A stretch of 64,000 nt of DNA from Lepidurus packardi (GCA_023053545.1 JAKZAN010000002.1:9544790-9608789), one strand, 5' to 3'; positions 13,401 through 37,978 are shown, counted from the stretch's first letter. Program-made: numbers and translations. Notes: a model not told the origin generated them from the letters alone.

Positions 13401-14529
13401 TGAGTAACACAAACCCGCCTCGTGAGCGCACTAAAAATCGAACGTTTTCCCCATTTTTCACACCAATGTCTCAAAAGCGATTTGCAGCTCAAAATCGCAA
13501 TTTTATGGCCCCGCAAGTTAGAATATTCCACCGTTTGAACACGCAATACATCCATCGCATTACAACCATATCCAAACCATTAAAGTTTAACATTTCCTCT
13601 ATACAAATAGCCCCAAAGTTAGTTCGCAGCTCCTAAAAAGCTAAACTTCCCTCCTCAAAACAGCCCAATTAATACCAATTTGAACCACAAGATAAAACGG
13701 TAATACAAAAAGCCGCCAATAGGTGCGAGACTGTACCACGAAGATTCTGCCATAAAAAAAGCATGCGTGAGAAAAAAACCCACCTTCACACACTCGACAA
13801 GAGAAAAGAAAGCCCCTCTCCCCTTTAATTTCTTCCCTCATTTTTTTTTTTAATATATTTCCCACCTTTTTTTCTACAGATTTCCAGTCCCGCTCTATCA
13901 TGGACGTTTCCTTCATTCCATGACACGTATTGTCTGTTACTCTCACTCCCAAGTACCTGCTTTCTGTCGCATTCTGCGTGGCGTAGCTGTTCCTCTTTGC
14001 ACCACAAAACCCTTGCGACCTGTAACTACTTCCCCTCTACCTCTCCACATGAATAACGCGTCGGCCCTCATTACTCCAACTCCATCACATAAAGAAGCCC
14101 TCAAGTACTTTTGGAGTATTACATCTACCCTAAGTACCTCAAAAACTTACTGTGGTTGAATCGTTAAAACATGGCTCCATTCCCAAACAAACCAAGCCAA
14201 TTTCCAACAATGCCATGTTTTGATTTGCTTTCACCAGGAGGGTTACACCTTTTTGCGAGCTATAAATATGAACTGTCTGGCGAGAAGCGACGGCAGAAAC
14301 AGACGTTGAATATGGCTTAAGTAAAAATAGATCAACTCAGTCTGCGTTATTAATAGAAGCGCCAAAGTTTTGGCACCATGAAGAAACTTAAATAAATAAA
14401 AACATACCCAAATGGTTCAAATGTTTTTTACCCGCCAAAACTTTGTCGTAGAGTTTAAACGGTTCAGGCTGTTAACAAATCGATAAAACTTGGCGTCTGC
14501 AGGAAACTGCCACATGGCCAAAAACTTAC
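7406..14529. other. No gene seen; probable dlg intron
   Basis: About 7 kb without a recognisable exon on either strand. I looked for the exon that should follow the dlg L27 exon (the conserved D-I-Q-E-F-Y segment) and for PDZ motifs, and found neither. Composition is AT-rich with scattered homopolymers. It is most simply read as intron of dlg. Confidence 0.45.
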
Positions 14530-17500
14530 CCAAAAGAGCTTGGAAGAGACGCGACTTGAAAATGCGGATGACTCTTTCAATAGCTGCACGAAGCTGCTTA
14601 TCTTGCGGGGAAGTCAATTTGGTATGGTACTCTTCCAATAGCTCAAGAGCTCGATGGGCTTCTGCCAAAAATACAATAAAAAATAAATACATAAGAAAGA
14701 TGAGCAACGCATACACATTAATCAAATGCAGGGCCTTACTATTAAAACTACAAGGCACAAAATTACCGCCCTTTTGTAATTTATGTTTTCATAAAACACA
14801 TTTTAGGGAGTGGAAAAGTCTGCGGGTGCTAAGTCAACTAATTATACTAAAACAATAACAAATTAACGTTAATGAAATCTCACGCAAGCCACCCCCCCCC
14901 CCCCCCTCCCTCCTACAGACCCGTATGGGAATCGCGTTAGCGCAAATGGAGCCCGAGATTAGAGCTTTATTAGTTTACCCCGCAGTCATGGAGATAAAAA
15001 AAGAAACTCAGTTGACGTTTGCATGACAAAGAGCAATTATGCTACATGAAAATCGTCCTCGTTTCCCGGGTTGCAAATGAAAAAGAGTAAAAACGCAAGC
15101 AATTCCAATTCCAACTTTTGCTTCTCTCTCTTAATCGCACCCTGCTCACTCGAGACCCTTTAGAAACCCCTAAACCTGCATGCGAAAACTGTATATAAAT
15201 AGAATTCCAGGAATCGCTCATAAAAGATGGAACAGTCCAAACACAGTTGTAGAGATCCGCTTAACATCAATCACAATCGTGGTCTCTAGACACTTCGGAA
15301 TTTTAAGCGTTTCGTGCGGTCCTGAAATTAAAACCTTACAGTTCCCTAACATAATCAAATAGCACGCACGCCCCAATGACACGATGCCCTACAGATCCGG
15401 CAAAATTAAAATGACCATTAAAAAAATTAAAAACTTTTCAAAACATAACGGATACTATACTGAGCCAGCAAGGATTTACTGACTTTGGCTCTCTTCATTG
15501 TAAGGATAAACCCGATAAAAACTAAAAAACAAAATGAAAATACTCGAATTTGAAAAAAGAAATAATAAAATATAAAAAAATAATGCCAAAAACGTCTAGA
15601 AGAAGACTAATAGAAGATCTTTAAGATCTAGAAGATCTTGAGAACGTTAAAAAAAAGTCACAAGAAATACATGACTTACTTTCGTATTTATACATAGTAT
15701 ATGTAGCTTATTGTAATCACTGGTTATTAGGATCAGCCGCTTTATGGAATTAAATTTTAAGGTCCGATTCAAAATGATAAATTCACAGCATTTTAGTCGG
15801 TTAACATAATCACACTTTCGGATATAGAATCAATTTCAAAATAATCTTCACAGTACAGTAACGAAACTACAGTAGTGATTGCTACATGGACTTGCATATT
15901 GACCAATGACATTGCTTTTACATTGTTTTGAACAATCCTGTTATTTTCAGCCTATTACTATGCTTAGGAGGAAATCCCTTCTAAACTCACCAGTTAATTA
16001 AATGAGCAGGTTATCCAACTGAATGACCAGTTCCTTTAAGTGACTGGGAAGATTAGCAGGGATTTCGTGTTAAGAACCCTACCTATGCGTTGGAGTAGGC
16101 TTCAAAGTCGCAGTGTTAATTGTGTTTTAGACGTGCGGTTATACAAAATAGCGACGAACAAGAAAAGAGTTGATTGAAATGTAAACGAGAAGTTGCGGCT
16201 CATTGAAACGTATGGTAAGATAAATTTAAAAGATTAGCTACACAGGGAAGCGGCCGTTACATTAGGAATTCCTCAATCATCTCTATCAAAATTGTTGCGA
16301 AATAACCAAAAGTGGGTGTAGTGAATCTAGAAAAAGGAGGCGTGTAGGAACGTGTTAAAAAGTAGACGATGCTTTGCTTCTTTGGTTTAAACAAGCCAAA
16401 TCGTTTCACGCACCGATTAATCGTAGCACTTTATTGCATATTACCGATTTTCGGCTATTAGAATCTCCGCTTAATAGAATCAATATTTACTTGACGAACG
16501 TGATCAGAATAATCGGCATATACGGTATATACATTTTTTGTGGGTATTGGGGTTAATTTGGGAGACGTAATTAAGAACCTTGCTGACAGAACTAACAAGT
16601 ATCTCTTATTGAAAGATAATGTTTGTCGATCGGGTTGCAGGAACAGATATCCGTGGTGGACAGTTTTCCCTTGTCCTACTGGGTCGTTTGCGAAGCTGTG
16701 TACTTGTTTTTAAAGCGAAGGAAGTATGTATACGACAAGATGTGGAAGACGGTTGGAAGTTGGCGAGTGACGGTGGGAAAAGGCTCTCTCTCGTGTCCTA
16801 TCGATCCGAACAGAGGTTAGCTAGCAAGCAAAGGAAAGCAAGCAAGAAGAGCTTTTGCTTGGCACAGGGGCCTCTAGTAAGGACAACCACACATCAGTGT
16901 ACCCCCCAACCCCCTAGATTCTCTTTTTTTCTTCCCTTTTCTGGCACTCCATCGATGTTTTTCGACAGCATCCCGCATCTGGCAAGAATTTCTGTTCCGT
17001 TCTTCCTCTGATCAAGCTAAGGCTTGCTTGCCACCCACGTAAACCCATGTGTCTACGTCACGAGTCCCTCTGGCAGGCTCTATACTCTATGCACAAATTG
17101 GAAGGTGAAACTAGAGAACGAGTCGCTAGGTACGTCAGGCAAACCCCAGATAAATGTATATTTTTTACTTTTTTTTTTACTGGTGGAGACTTGAAGACAT
17201 TCTTTTTGCTCGGACTAAGCAGAAAGAACGACGTACTTTGCTAGGAAAGAAGAGCAAAACGAAACTTGAAAAAAAAGAGCGTTCGGCTCCGAGTTGGTTC
17301 CCGTTTTTTGGAAGCGAGGCGAGAGAAAGAGAGAAAAGGTTCGGTTTTTGGACAATTAATCTTGACTGCCTTGCCCGATTTACCACGGCGAGAATACGGG
17401 ATATCTATTATTTGTAATCAAATAGCGTTGATTGCCCCAAGTCCGAACCGTCTAAAATACTCTCTATATGCCAAGACAGACGAGGTTACATAAAAATCAC

Positions 17501-17789
17501 AGGTTTCTGGGAGGAATTGAGAATCCAGAGCTAATTAAGGTTGTTATGACCGTTAAGAAGATCATATTCGTGGGATGAGAAATGTTTTACCGATTGAGTT
17601 TGGGAAGGTAAAAAGGTATAAAAACTCGTGTAGCTGAATATGGAGTTGCCAAGTTTTGGGTACGGGGTTATTGACGAATTTTTTTTTTTTGCTCCCCTCT
17701 TACCCTGAGAGTAACATATGTATTTAGTAGGTCAAATTTTATTGCGAAAAAGCATGAAGTATCTTACCACCTTGCTTACGAACAGGCAT
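14530..17789 (-). CDS. dlg1: Discs large (dlg/DLG1), 5' end: start codon exon and L27 exon
   Basis: Two exons are visible: 17771-17789 (ATG, encoding M-P-V-R-K-Q plus one base) and 14530-14661 (132 nt). Spliced together they give the start of the L27-containing DLG form: M-P-V-R-K-Q-E, then [11 protein letters not shown], the [22 protein letters not shown] core and a strong GTAAGT donor. The L27 domain drives heteromeric assembly of this membrane-associated guanylate kinase scaffold at cell junctions and synapses. The first donor is GTGGTAAG and the acceptor TTTTTGGCAG; the intron between is 3.1 kb, far longer than most introns here. The following exons (rest of the linker, three PDZ, SH3, GK) are not found in the 14.5 kb to the left, so they must lie outside the window. 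The match to arthropod DlgS97 and human DLG1 N-termini is unambiguous. Confidence 0.93.
14662..17770 (-). other. dlg intron 1
   Basis: This 3.1-kb intron is bounded by the dlg start exon and the L27 exon. It contains a run of 15 C at 14892-14906, a palindromic cluster of AGATCT-type sites near 15611-15640, and AT-rich sequence. A 130-codon ORF on the plus strand at 16619-17011 has no recognisable feature and I do not call it a gene. Confidence 0.7.
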
Positions 17790-18681
17790 GATGATGAGTA
17801 GACTCGACTGCATCCAAAATGTAGAGACCACGGAAATATTGAGTATATGGCTCTCGGAGTGGCTTGGACAGTCTTGGGAATCTGTCAAGTGAGGGCTTCT
17901 TGTTTAGTTGGTTTTGCTCCGTACCGGAAAAATAAACAGGGCGCAAGTGAGCTTAAATCACACCAGCACTGGAGAATAGGGTTTTCAATGCATAGTTATA
18001 AGGAATAGTCACAACGGCCTTGGTCACACATTGTTTAATTTCTTCTCACTAAGTTGCACACATCACTTTTCTGGACTGCTCCAGACTCGGAAGGATATGG
18101 AGAAATCCGGCGTCGGCGCTCTATCGGGGCAAAATTGCCTGCTGTCCAGGACCAATTCCCGCGTAAGGCGGCACTCTAATAAAACGTTTAAACAATCGTA
18201 CCACCGCAGTTTTATGGTCAAACCGAGTACATATGAACTAACTTCATTTGTGCGTAAGGATCACACTTTGGTTCTCACACACCTTGAGCCAAGATTTTTT
18301 TTATTCTATTTTTTTTTTGGCACGAAGCAAACAGCTCCTAGCTGCACAACCTTCTCTTACAACACAATAAGGCATTGGCGTCCGCAAAAGATAAACAACA
18401 ATGGCTGCATTCCGCTGGTGGCGCTGTTATTTACATTTACGAAAGCAGTTTAAAGAAGCAATAATTCTTGCGTTAACAAGGCGAATTTGGAACAAAAGAC
18501 ATACCCATCTATAGGCTTATAGAGGTAAATTGATTTTTTTTGTATTGAAAGGTTATAAGTGGGAAAATGACATCGGAATTATGAAACTAGTGGCAGCCAA
18601 TCAGAAGCATAGTTAAGACGGCGCGCTTTTTGAACACGCGGTTGTGGTTGTACCTCAATTAGAGACTTTCGGGATAAAACC
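17790..18681. promoter_or_regulatory. Divergent promoter region between dlg and TMEM126
   Basis: The dlg start codon (minus strand, 17789) and the TMEM126 start codon (plus strand, 18682) are 892 bp apart and point away from each other. A CCAAT box sits at 18597-18601 within GCAGCCAATCAGAAG, about 80 bp before the TMEM126 ATG, followed by a short GC-rich patch with the sequence GACGGCGCGC. No clear TATA box is seen. A dlg 5' untranslated exon may also lie here, but I cannot fix its limits. Confidence 0.45.
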
Positions 18682-19472
18682 ATGGCTTTAGAACGACGTT
18701 CAGGACAGATACCTATAGGAGCTGTGCGTTTGAGCGAAAGTGAGGCTTTGGTACATCAAATGGAATTGATTAGCAAGCACAAACCCGAGTCAGACATGTA
18801 AAGCTCACACTTACAAACAAAGAAACAGTTCAAATCATATGAGTCTGGGTTTCAGGTGGATTTTCAAGTATGGATCATCTATATCTGTGCTCTGTAGTGG
18901 ACTTCCAGCTATATTCTTACAGCAGCACTATAGAAGGAAGCTGAAACTTATGAATTATGGACGGATGAGCACATTAATCCCTACTGTGTTCTTTTCGACT
19001 GCCGTGGCTACCTTAGCGCACATAGTGGTACGATTCTCCGACATCAACCTGATGTCGATGTATATGATTTACTTTACAGGCTGTCCAAAAAGAGATTGTT
19101 CTACTCAAAAGCCACTGTCCTATCTGCATTTACACGAGATCAGGGCTCCTTCAAGCCGGGATTGGAGTTGGAATGCCTCTGGTGCTTGCTCCAGTAGCCG
19201 GCTTTATGGTAAAATTGTGCACCTACATTAGATCCCAGCATCTTTTATACAGCGTGTTACATTAGGTGGCTATGCAACATTTCACTTATGCTGTTCCTCC
19301 TGCAAACGAATTACGGAAAGTTGCCCAATTATGGTGGAAATTTACTCGCCCGGTGTCTCCACAATTAGCTGTGCTCTTTTTCTCACAATTTGCGTTAGGA
19401 GTAGCTTTGGCTCATTCCGAGACGAACGCCTTGTTTACCATGTACGAAAAAGCTCAACAAAACCTAAGTTAA
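18682..19472 (+). CDS. TMEM126: TMEM126 family mitochondrial membrane protein
   Basis: Four exons: 18682-18797, 18856-19027, 19080-19208, 19266-19472; 207 aa, all phases consistent. Mammalian TMEM126A and TMEM126B are mitochondrial inner-membrane proteins involved in respiratory complex I biogenesis; a similar role here is inferred. The best family mark is CPICIYTRSGLLQAG in exon 3, which lines up with the conserved C-x-x-C-x-x-T-R-S-G segment of human TMEM126A, and the C-terminal block around WWKFTRPVSP. Several hydrophobic stretches fit a multi-pass membrane protein. Exon 1 encodes a soluble N-terminal arm. The gene has its own CCAAT promoter and runs towards AMMECR1 on the other strand. 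I cannot say which vertebrate paralogue it corresponds to. Confidence 0.88.
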
Positions 19473-20325
19473 GAAGCAGCAATAATTTAGAATACAAGAA
19501 TTGCGTAGTGAAATCTCGATAAATTTGTTATTTGCCACCAAATTCTGCCTTAGTTAATTCGTTCAACGATCCAGGGTACAAGCGACGGTAGGTCATACAA
19601 CCTACGCCTAAACTTTTACAATAACAAGAAAGACAAGACATGACCAACAAATATTCCCACGCTGATGGTTCCTACCTTTTTAGCTATTATACTACAATGG
19701 AGCTTTTTTAAAAAAAAAAAAGGAAAGTGGTTAGCAACTGCCTATAAAGTCTTAGTCTCCCACTTAAATTATTCCGCACTTTTCAACCCAAAAAAATAAA
19801 CATGAACAGAAACCACTTTCTTTATAACACACAAGACAAATAGGAATAAATCGATGGGGTGGGGGGCTGTTGTTCCCTGAGAGCCCAAAATATATTTTTT
19901 TCAAGGTGTAATGGTCCTTGCTAAATGGCAGGCACTTGTCACGGCCAAATCCAACCATTATCAGACTCACTCCCTTTTTTTCTTCCCAGTGTATCGGGCT
20001 CATTTACCAAACATAAATTTGGGCCGTAAAATATTAAAGAGAAATATTACGTCTTGCGTCCAAACTACTTTTCCGATTTGTTTTCACAAACTAAAAGTAT
20101 TTTCGAAGTAGAAGACCATTTTCTAGGGTTCAAGAAAAAGAAAATAAAACATTTGATTAAGGAGATATAGAAGCAGTGTTTTTTCTTTTCTCAGCCATTG
20201 TTTTTCCGTAAAGGGGGTCAATCTAAAATGAAGCTTTTCCTTGAGCACGATGAAAAAGGGGGGCGGAAATGTGAATTTGTCTAGCCAAAACAGCAGCAAC
20301 GTGAAAACGGGCAGTTATAGCTTTG
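19473..20325. other. Convergent intergenic region, TMEM126 to AMMECR1
   Basis: The region holds the 3' untranslated parts of two genes that converge. I see no coding exon. There are several A- and T-rich runs (for example 11 A after 19710), and no repeat element is obvious. Confidence 0.5.
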
Positions 20326-21312
<987 letters not shown>

Positions 21313-21596
21313 AGCTCTTTTTTTAGACGAGGAGCTCGTTTTGACGCTGGTGATAACGCACAGACGAAAAAGATTTAATAATAGGAAAATTTCCTGGATG
21401 TAAACAAAGAGGACAAAGACAAGCGACCCTAATGTAATTAACAGTGTGCACTTAGCAACCTGGCCACTTGGGGACACTGCGCATTTGTTATTCATAGCCA
21501 AGGAAGAATAATCCACAAGAAACGTTAGGTGACACTACCTACTACGCTTCTGGGCTTCTTTTCTTAACGGGGCGTTACTGTACGGGTTCATATTGA

Positions 21597-21601
21597 CCAA
21601 T
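21597..21601 (-). promoter_or_regulatory. CCAAT box in the AMMECR1 upstream region
   Basis: A CCAAT motif (within TGACCAATGGCAG on the plus strand) lies about 285 bp upstream of the AMMECR1 start codon. CCAAT boxes act in either orientation. It is a reasonable promoter element, but this is position-based inference only. Confidence 0.3.
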
Positions 21602-21850
21602 GGCAGGTCTAGATCCATTTCCGAGAAAGCGGAAGCTTCGAAGAGACCAAGGAATACTTCATTTTATTTTGAAGCACACAGGATTTTGCAAAAGAAGGAG
21701 CCTGTATTTAAATTCTATGGCCAATTCTGTAGACACGAGCGACGAAGCGTATATAAGTTGAAATAACAACTCCATTTCTCTCAAGAACACAATTGTTATC
21801 AGAACTAACTGAGGAAAACATGGAACTATTGAGATAACATAAAATTAGAT

Positions 21851-27815
<5,965 letters not shown>

Positions 27816-28369
27816 ATCTGCACCGGATAACTTGGGCAAATAAAACAATTAGTTATAGTGGCTTTTAAGGAGCAAGCCTTGCCAGGTTGCACACCGAGTA
27901 CGATTTTGTTTATTTTTTCCCGAACTCGCTACATGCCAAAAGTCTGGTCTGCGACTGAGCGAACTAACCGCTGCGCGTGAGCATAAGGGTACTGCATGGA
28001 GACCGGTTATTACACCATACCTTGCCTTCTTTAGCCTTTAGGCGAGTTTAAACTCGGCATTACGTAACTCTGATTTTTTTTTTAGAGTTCTTGGAGCCCC
28101 TATTATATTGTAACTTGAACGTGCGTGCAAATATTATGTGTGAAGTCTTAAATTGCCGTAAAACGAGTTTTCCCTCCGCTATTTTTAATATGACCTTTTC
28201 TCTCTTTTTTTAATACATCGCATGACATGAAAAAAGGGGCAGGATGATGAAGCAGAATTTCATACCCACACGGACCCCCAAAAAAAAAACAAATTGGAAG
28301 GCTTGAACAAGTAGTCATAGGATTGAATTAAACCGAACAACCAGAATCATAATACATTATATTGATGTA
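27816..28369. other. Intergenic region, MRP4 copy A to secreted-protein gene
   Basis: This 554-bp stretch lies upstream of the MRP4 copy A start and downstream of the unnamed secreted-protein gene. No exon is seen. It should contain the copy A promoter, but no TATA or CCAAT element stands out. Confidence 0.4.
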
Positions 28370-29717
28370 TTAGTAATAAGTCATTAAATTCATGATAATT
28401 TCGGCTAAATACACCTCGTTTTTATACATTTTCCCCAGATTTTCTGCAGTATTAAACGAGCGGTTATCCATTTGCGATATCGAATTACGAACAGTGGATT
28501 CCCAAAATTCTTGCCAATCCAACTGCTTAAAATGTTGCCGCTGTTCGACAAAAGTCGTAAAATTTCCAGAAACCTAAAATATAATGTGTTGCGGATTAAT
28601 AAAATCAGATTAGAGAAAGAACTTGCGTACTTCTTTAACGCGTGCATTTATTAGGTTTAAATAAACTGGGTCTTTAGGTTTGCGATTACTCGCATTCATC
28701 CCTCGGTCCAATATCCGAGTAATTATGATCCCCAGAAAATTCCCCGGAGCCACCTGCGTTCAACAAAAGACTAGAAAAGTGTGCATGAATAGGAATATAC
28801 CTTTCGGATCTTCTCTTTCAGGAGCCGAGCTACTTCGTAATCATCAACGGGTGTTTCTGGTAGTTCGTCTTCAATCATACGTGAAACTCCTTCCGAAGCT
28901 GGAGAGACATAAAGAAATTATGGTGCAATATATTCAAAGCCATGATCAAATGAAAACTTCTCAAGCCTAGACAAGCCTAGGAATTTTTATTACCATCCGA
29001 TATCATGGCTTCATAAAACAACACAAATTCCCTTGTGCCAGCGTCTAACAAAGAATTTGCCATGTCATGTGCTTCTGTAAACGAAAGAACCCCAAATTGA
29101 CCATAGCTTAAAATGTCTTAATTTGTCAAATTACTTTCTATAGATGTGAACACCAGCACAAGGTCTTCTTCCGTAATTGATGTCTGGGGATCTTCCAAGA
29201 AACTGCTGCTAATCCCAAACAGTTTGCCCCAGGCTGTATCCAATTCAAAGCCCGCTTGTATAACTCTACGGTCGATAAAATCCCTTACTGTGAATAAATT
29301 GTATGTATAGTTGCTCCTTTTCCTAAAAAATACACGTCATATTTAAAGCTGTTCGAGTTAAAGGGAAGTCTGGTAAAACTTGCTCTTGATCGTGTTCTAA
29401 ATCGGGTACAAGAGCCAGAATGTTCAATTCGAGTTTATTGAACATTGTATCAAAATACATCCTCATTTCTAATAATATCGACGGTTACTCTTCACCTAGT
29501 GCTGATTATAATCTTACCTAAAAGAGATGATCGAACTTCAGGGAGAATGTCAGAGTAATAGAACTCCTGAACAGAATAGCGCGGACATTGCAATATATTG
29601 AGAACCAGGCAAGGCCCGAAGACGGAAAGGAAGAAGCAAAAACTGGCAGGAAGCTAATAAAGGAAAGCTATACATTACTTAAACTTTTACTCTTTAATTA
29701 ATGAATCTTACATTCAT
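28370..29717 (-). CDS. Unrecognised secreted glycoprotein, 309 aa
   Basis: Eight exons: 29712-29717, 29518-29653, 29336-29468, 29135-29283, 28994-29074, 28801-28898, 28631-28753, 28370-28573. All phases agree and the sum is 310 codons with stop. The first coding exon is only ATG-AAT. Exon 2 gives a clear signal peptide (LPASFCFFLSVFGPCLVL, then NILQC). The rest is largely acidic and probably helical, with N-glycosylation sequons N-M-T, N-A-S, N-F-T and N-R-S and no cysteine pattern or transmembrane segment that I can place. I recognise no family. Every exon is short, so single-ORF scans miss the gene. One splice junction (exon 3 to 4) uses acceptor CACAGTAAG; the alternative CACAG would break the frame. 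A decayed second copy lies at 37.8-38.0 kb. Confidence 0.72.
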
Positions 29718-29734
29718 GTTAAAGCTAGTTTAAA

Positions 29735-30075
29735 GTAAGTAAAAACGCACAACGCAGACGAGACAATTCGATTTCACTGACTGAATGACACGTACGACAA
29801 CGAAAACGTGTCCATTTGCTCTTTATTCCCACACTGATTATATAGCATGCCACCTGTTTGAATTTCTGACTTTTCTTAAAGCTTCTCTACCTATTTGCTT
29901 ATTTCTCGTACATTTTTTATTAACTTCAGACATGAAGGAAGACACTTGATTATTAGGGAAAGCACGGGCAATTTTACTCGGGAGCCCACAGCGAAGAAAT
30001 CCGTGAGTACGGAGGACACTTTGACAAACCCGTAACACGTCTTCTTCCAAAAATGTTCTCATTTCAAGACGCAAA
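29735..30075 (-). pseudogene. Truncated MIPEP remnant (exon 8 fused to exon 10 end)
   Basis: On the minus strand, a sequence near 29984-30060 matches the 3' part of MIPEP exon 8, including its last codons and the CGAGTAA donor region. It then runs straight into a match to the end of exon 10: the remnant reads NNQVSSFMSEVNKK where MIPEP reads [15 protein letters not shown]. Exon 9 and most of exon 10 are missing. The sequence beyond, to 29735, matches the MIPEP 3' flank around 37980-38080 (for example AAAACGTGTCCATT). The frame is disrupted and the catalytic exon part is absent, so it is a dead fragment left by the tandem duplication. Confidence 0.8.
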
Positions 30076-30219
30076 ATGTACGTCTTATGCATATGTCTTA
30101 TTTGCAGTTGCAAATAAGACATATGTATATAAATTACATAGCCAGATTTGCATAGACATTAAAGACCATGAGACGAACGGGTGAGAAGTGTTTGAGGTTT
30201 GAAAAAGTGTTCTTGTTCA

Positions 30220-30314
30220 AGACCGCAGATAATTTTTTTTTTTTTTATTGAAGGTGGCCGCGTAGGCTTACGCCTGTTGCTGGCTTCTATTCTACTTACA
30301 GACCGCAGATAATT
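30220..30314 (-). mobile_element. Short poly(A) retroposon (SINE-like) with 15-bp target duplication
   Basis: The 15-bp sequence AGACCGCAGATAATT occurs at 30220-30234 and again at 30300-30314, flanking a 65-bp insert. Read on the minus strand the insert is a GC-rich stem-like core (CAGGCGTAAGCCTACGCGGCCACC), then TTCAATAAA and a long A-run. A perfect 15-bp target duplication plus a poly(A) end is the hallmark of LINE-mediated retroposition. A sequence at 52500-52545 (GTAGGTTTGCGCCTATTGCT beside a T-run) resembles the core and may be a second family member. Confidence 0.7.
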
Positions 30315-30696
30315 GTTATCTATATTATAAGGGATGAATAACACATTGCATGTGAGTATAAGTCAGAGAGTTAGTATTTGAAAAGTATATTAAAATACTG
30401 ATTTATAGTAAACTTTTCATTATCTTAACTGTAAGCTAAGAATACGTGCCAAGTCCGCCGTAGCACATTGCATTCTAAAAATTTTATGTTTTTAACACAC
30501 TCGAAATAGTTTGTACTTTAGTGGTCTGTATTAAAAGTTCCATGACCAAATCTCTACATAGGAGCCAATAAGGCGAGCGGATGAAACACATGCGAGGTGG
30601 GCGAAAGTCTGCTTTCGTTCAAAAACGCAAAAATTCTTATCTGGACTAATTGATGAAAACGCCAGATCTATTACACTGGGGTACATACAAACAGAT

Positions 30697-37160
<6,464 letters not shown>

Positions 37161-37497
37161 ATTTGAACACGGTTACCAAACTGCACACCGAACGTCGGCG
37201 GAAAAAGTATAGTTGCTTACTTGCTTCAATAGATAAGCTTTGCGATGTATTTGATATTTATGTTCACCGATTAAAAAAAAATTCCTTTTGACGAATCTGA
37301 TTTACCAAAATCGAACCTGCGACTGAGGTGTCCAGTCGCAAATAGATTGGTCTGGTCTATATAGTCTTGGCCTAACGCATGTATTTGCGCAAGTATAGTC
37401 TAAGAAGCCATTCATGAAATCGCAGGCTAGACCATCACCGAGGCAGAATAGAAAATTAAGATGGAACTTATTCCAAGACATGGACACGTTTATATGA

Positions 37498-37643
37498 ATA
37501 GTCAATAGGGTATAGTCAATAGTCAATAGTCAATAGGAAGTAGTCAATAGGTCAATAGTCAATAGGAAAGGAAATAGTCAATAGTCAATAGGAAGTAGTC
37601 AATAGGTCAATAGTCAATAGGAAAGGAAATAGTCAATAGTCAA
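37498..37643. repeat. AGTCAAT minisatellite with higher-order 55-bp unit
   Basis: About 146 bp made of AGTCAATAG-type units. A 55-bp compound unit (AGTCAATAGTCAATAGGAAG, then AGTCAATAGG and GTCAATAGTCAATAGGAAAG blocks) is repeated twice in tandem. It lies between MRP4 copy B and the decayed copy of the secreted-protein gene. Confidence 0.9.
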
Positions 37644-37796
37644 AATGAAGAGCTAGGCCGTTATTGATTGCATACGCACGATTCATGGTTTACTGGATTA
37701 ATGGTTGGAAAAAGCCTATTCCAGAAAATGCACAAATGCTTCGTTTTCTGTTTCCAAAGGAATAAATACCGAAGGGTTAGAAATTAAAATAATTTC

Positions 37797-37978
37797 ATAG
37801 TTCACTCTTGTCATTACGGCCATTTAGTATCAGGAAGGTCCGAAGGTAAACAAAAAGAAACCAAAAAAGCAATGGCGTGAAGCTGAGGAAAGTTATATAA
37901 TTAAAGGTTACGTAAATTAAAAAGTTACGTTTATTAAAAGATCTAATTAATGTATCTTACATTAATGTACCAGATAAG
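37797..37978 (-). pseudogene. Decayed second copy of the secreted-protein gene (exons 1-2)
   Basis: The minus-strand sequence matches the start of the secreted-protein gene at 29.5-29.7 kb. The first exon and donor ATGAAT-GTAAGATTCATTAATT there correspond to ATTAAT-GTAAGATACATTAATT here, so the start codon is lost. The following block CTTTCCT..AGCTTC..GCC.TTGC and the CTTCGG(A/G)CCTT stretch line up with exon 2, but the frame hits a stop after about 22 codons. The remaining six exons are absent. Confidence 0.7.

Noticed and set aside
16619-17011. 130-codon plus-strand ORF in dlg intron 1
   Set aside because: No recognisable motif or domain, and the sequence around it looks like ordinary intron.
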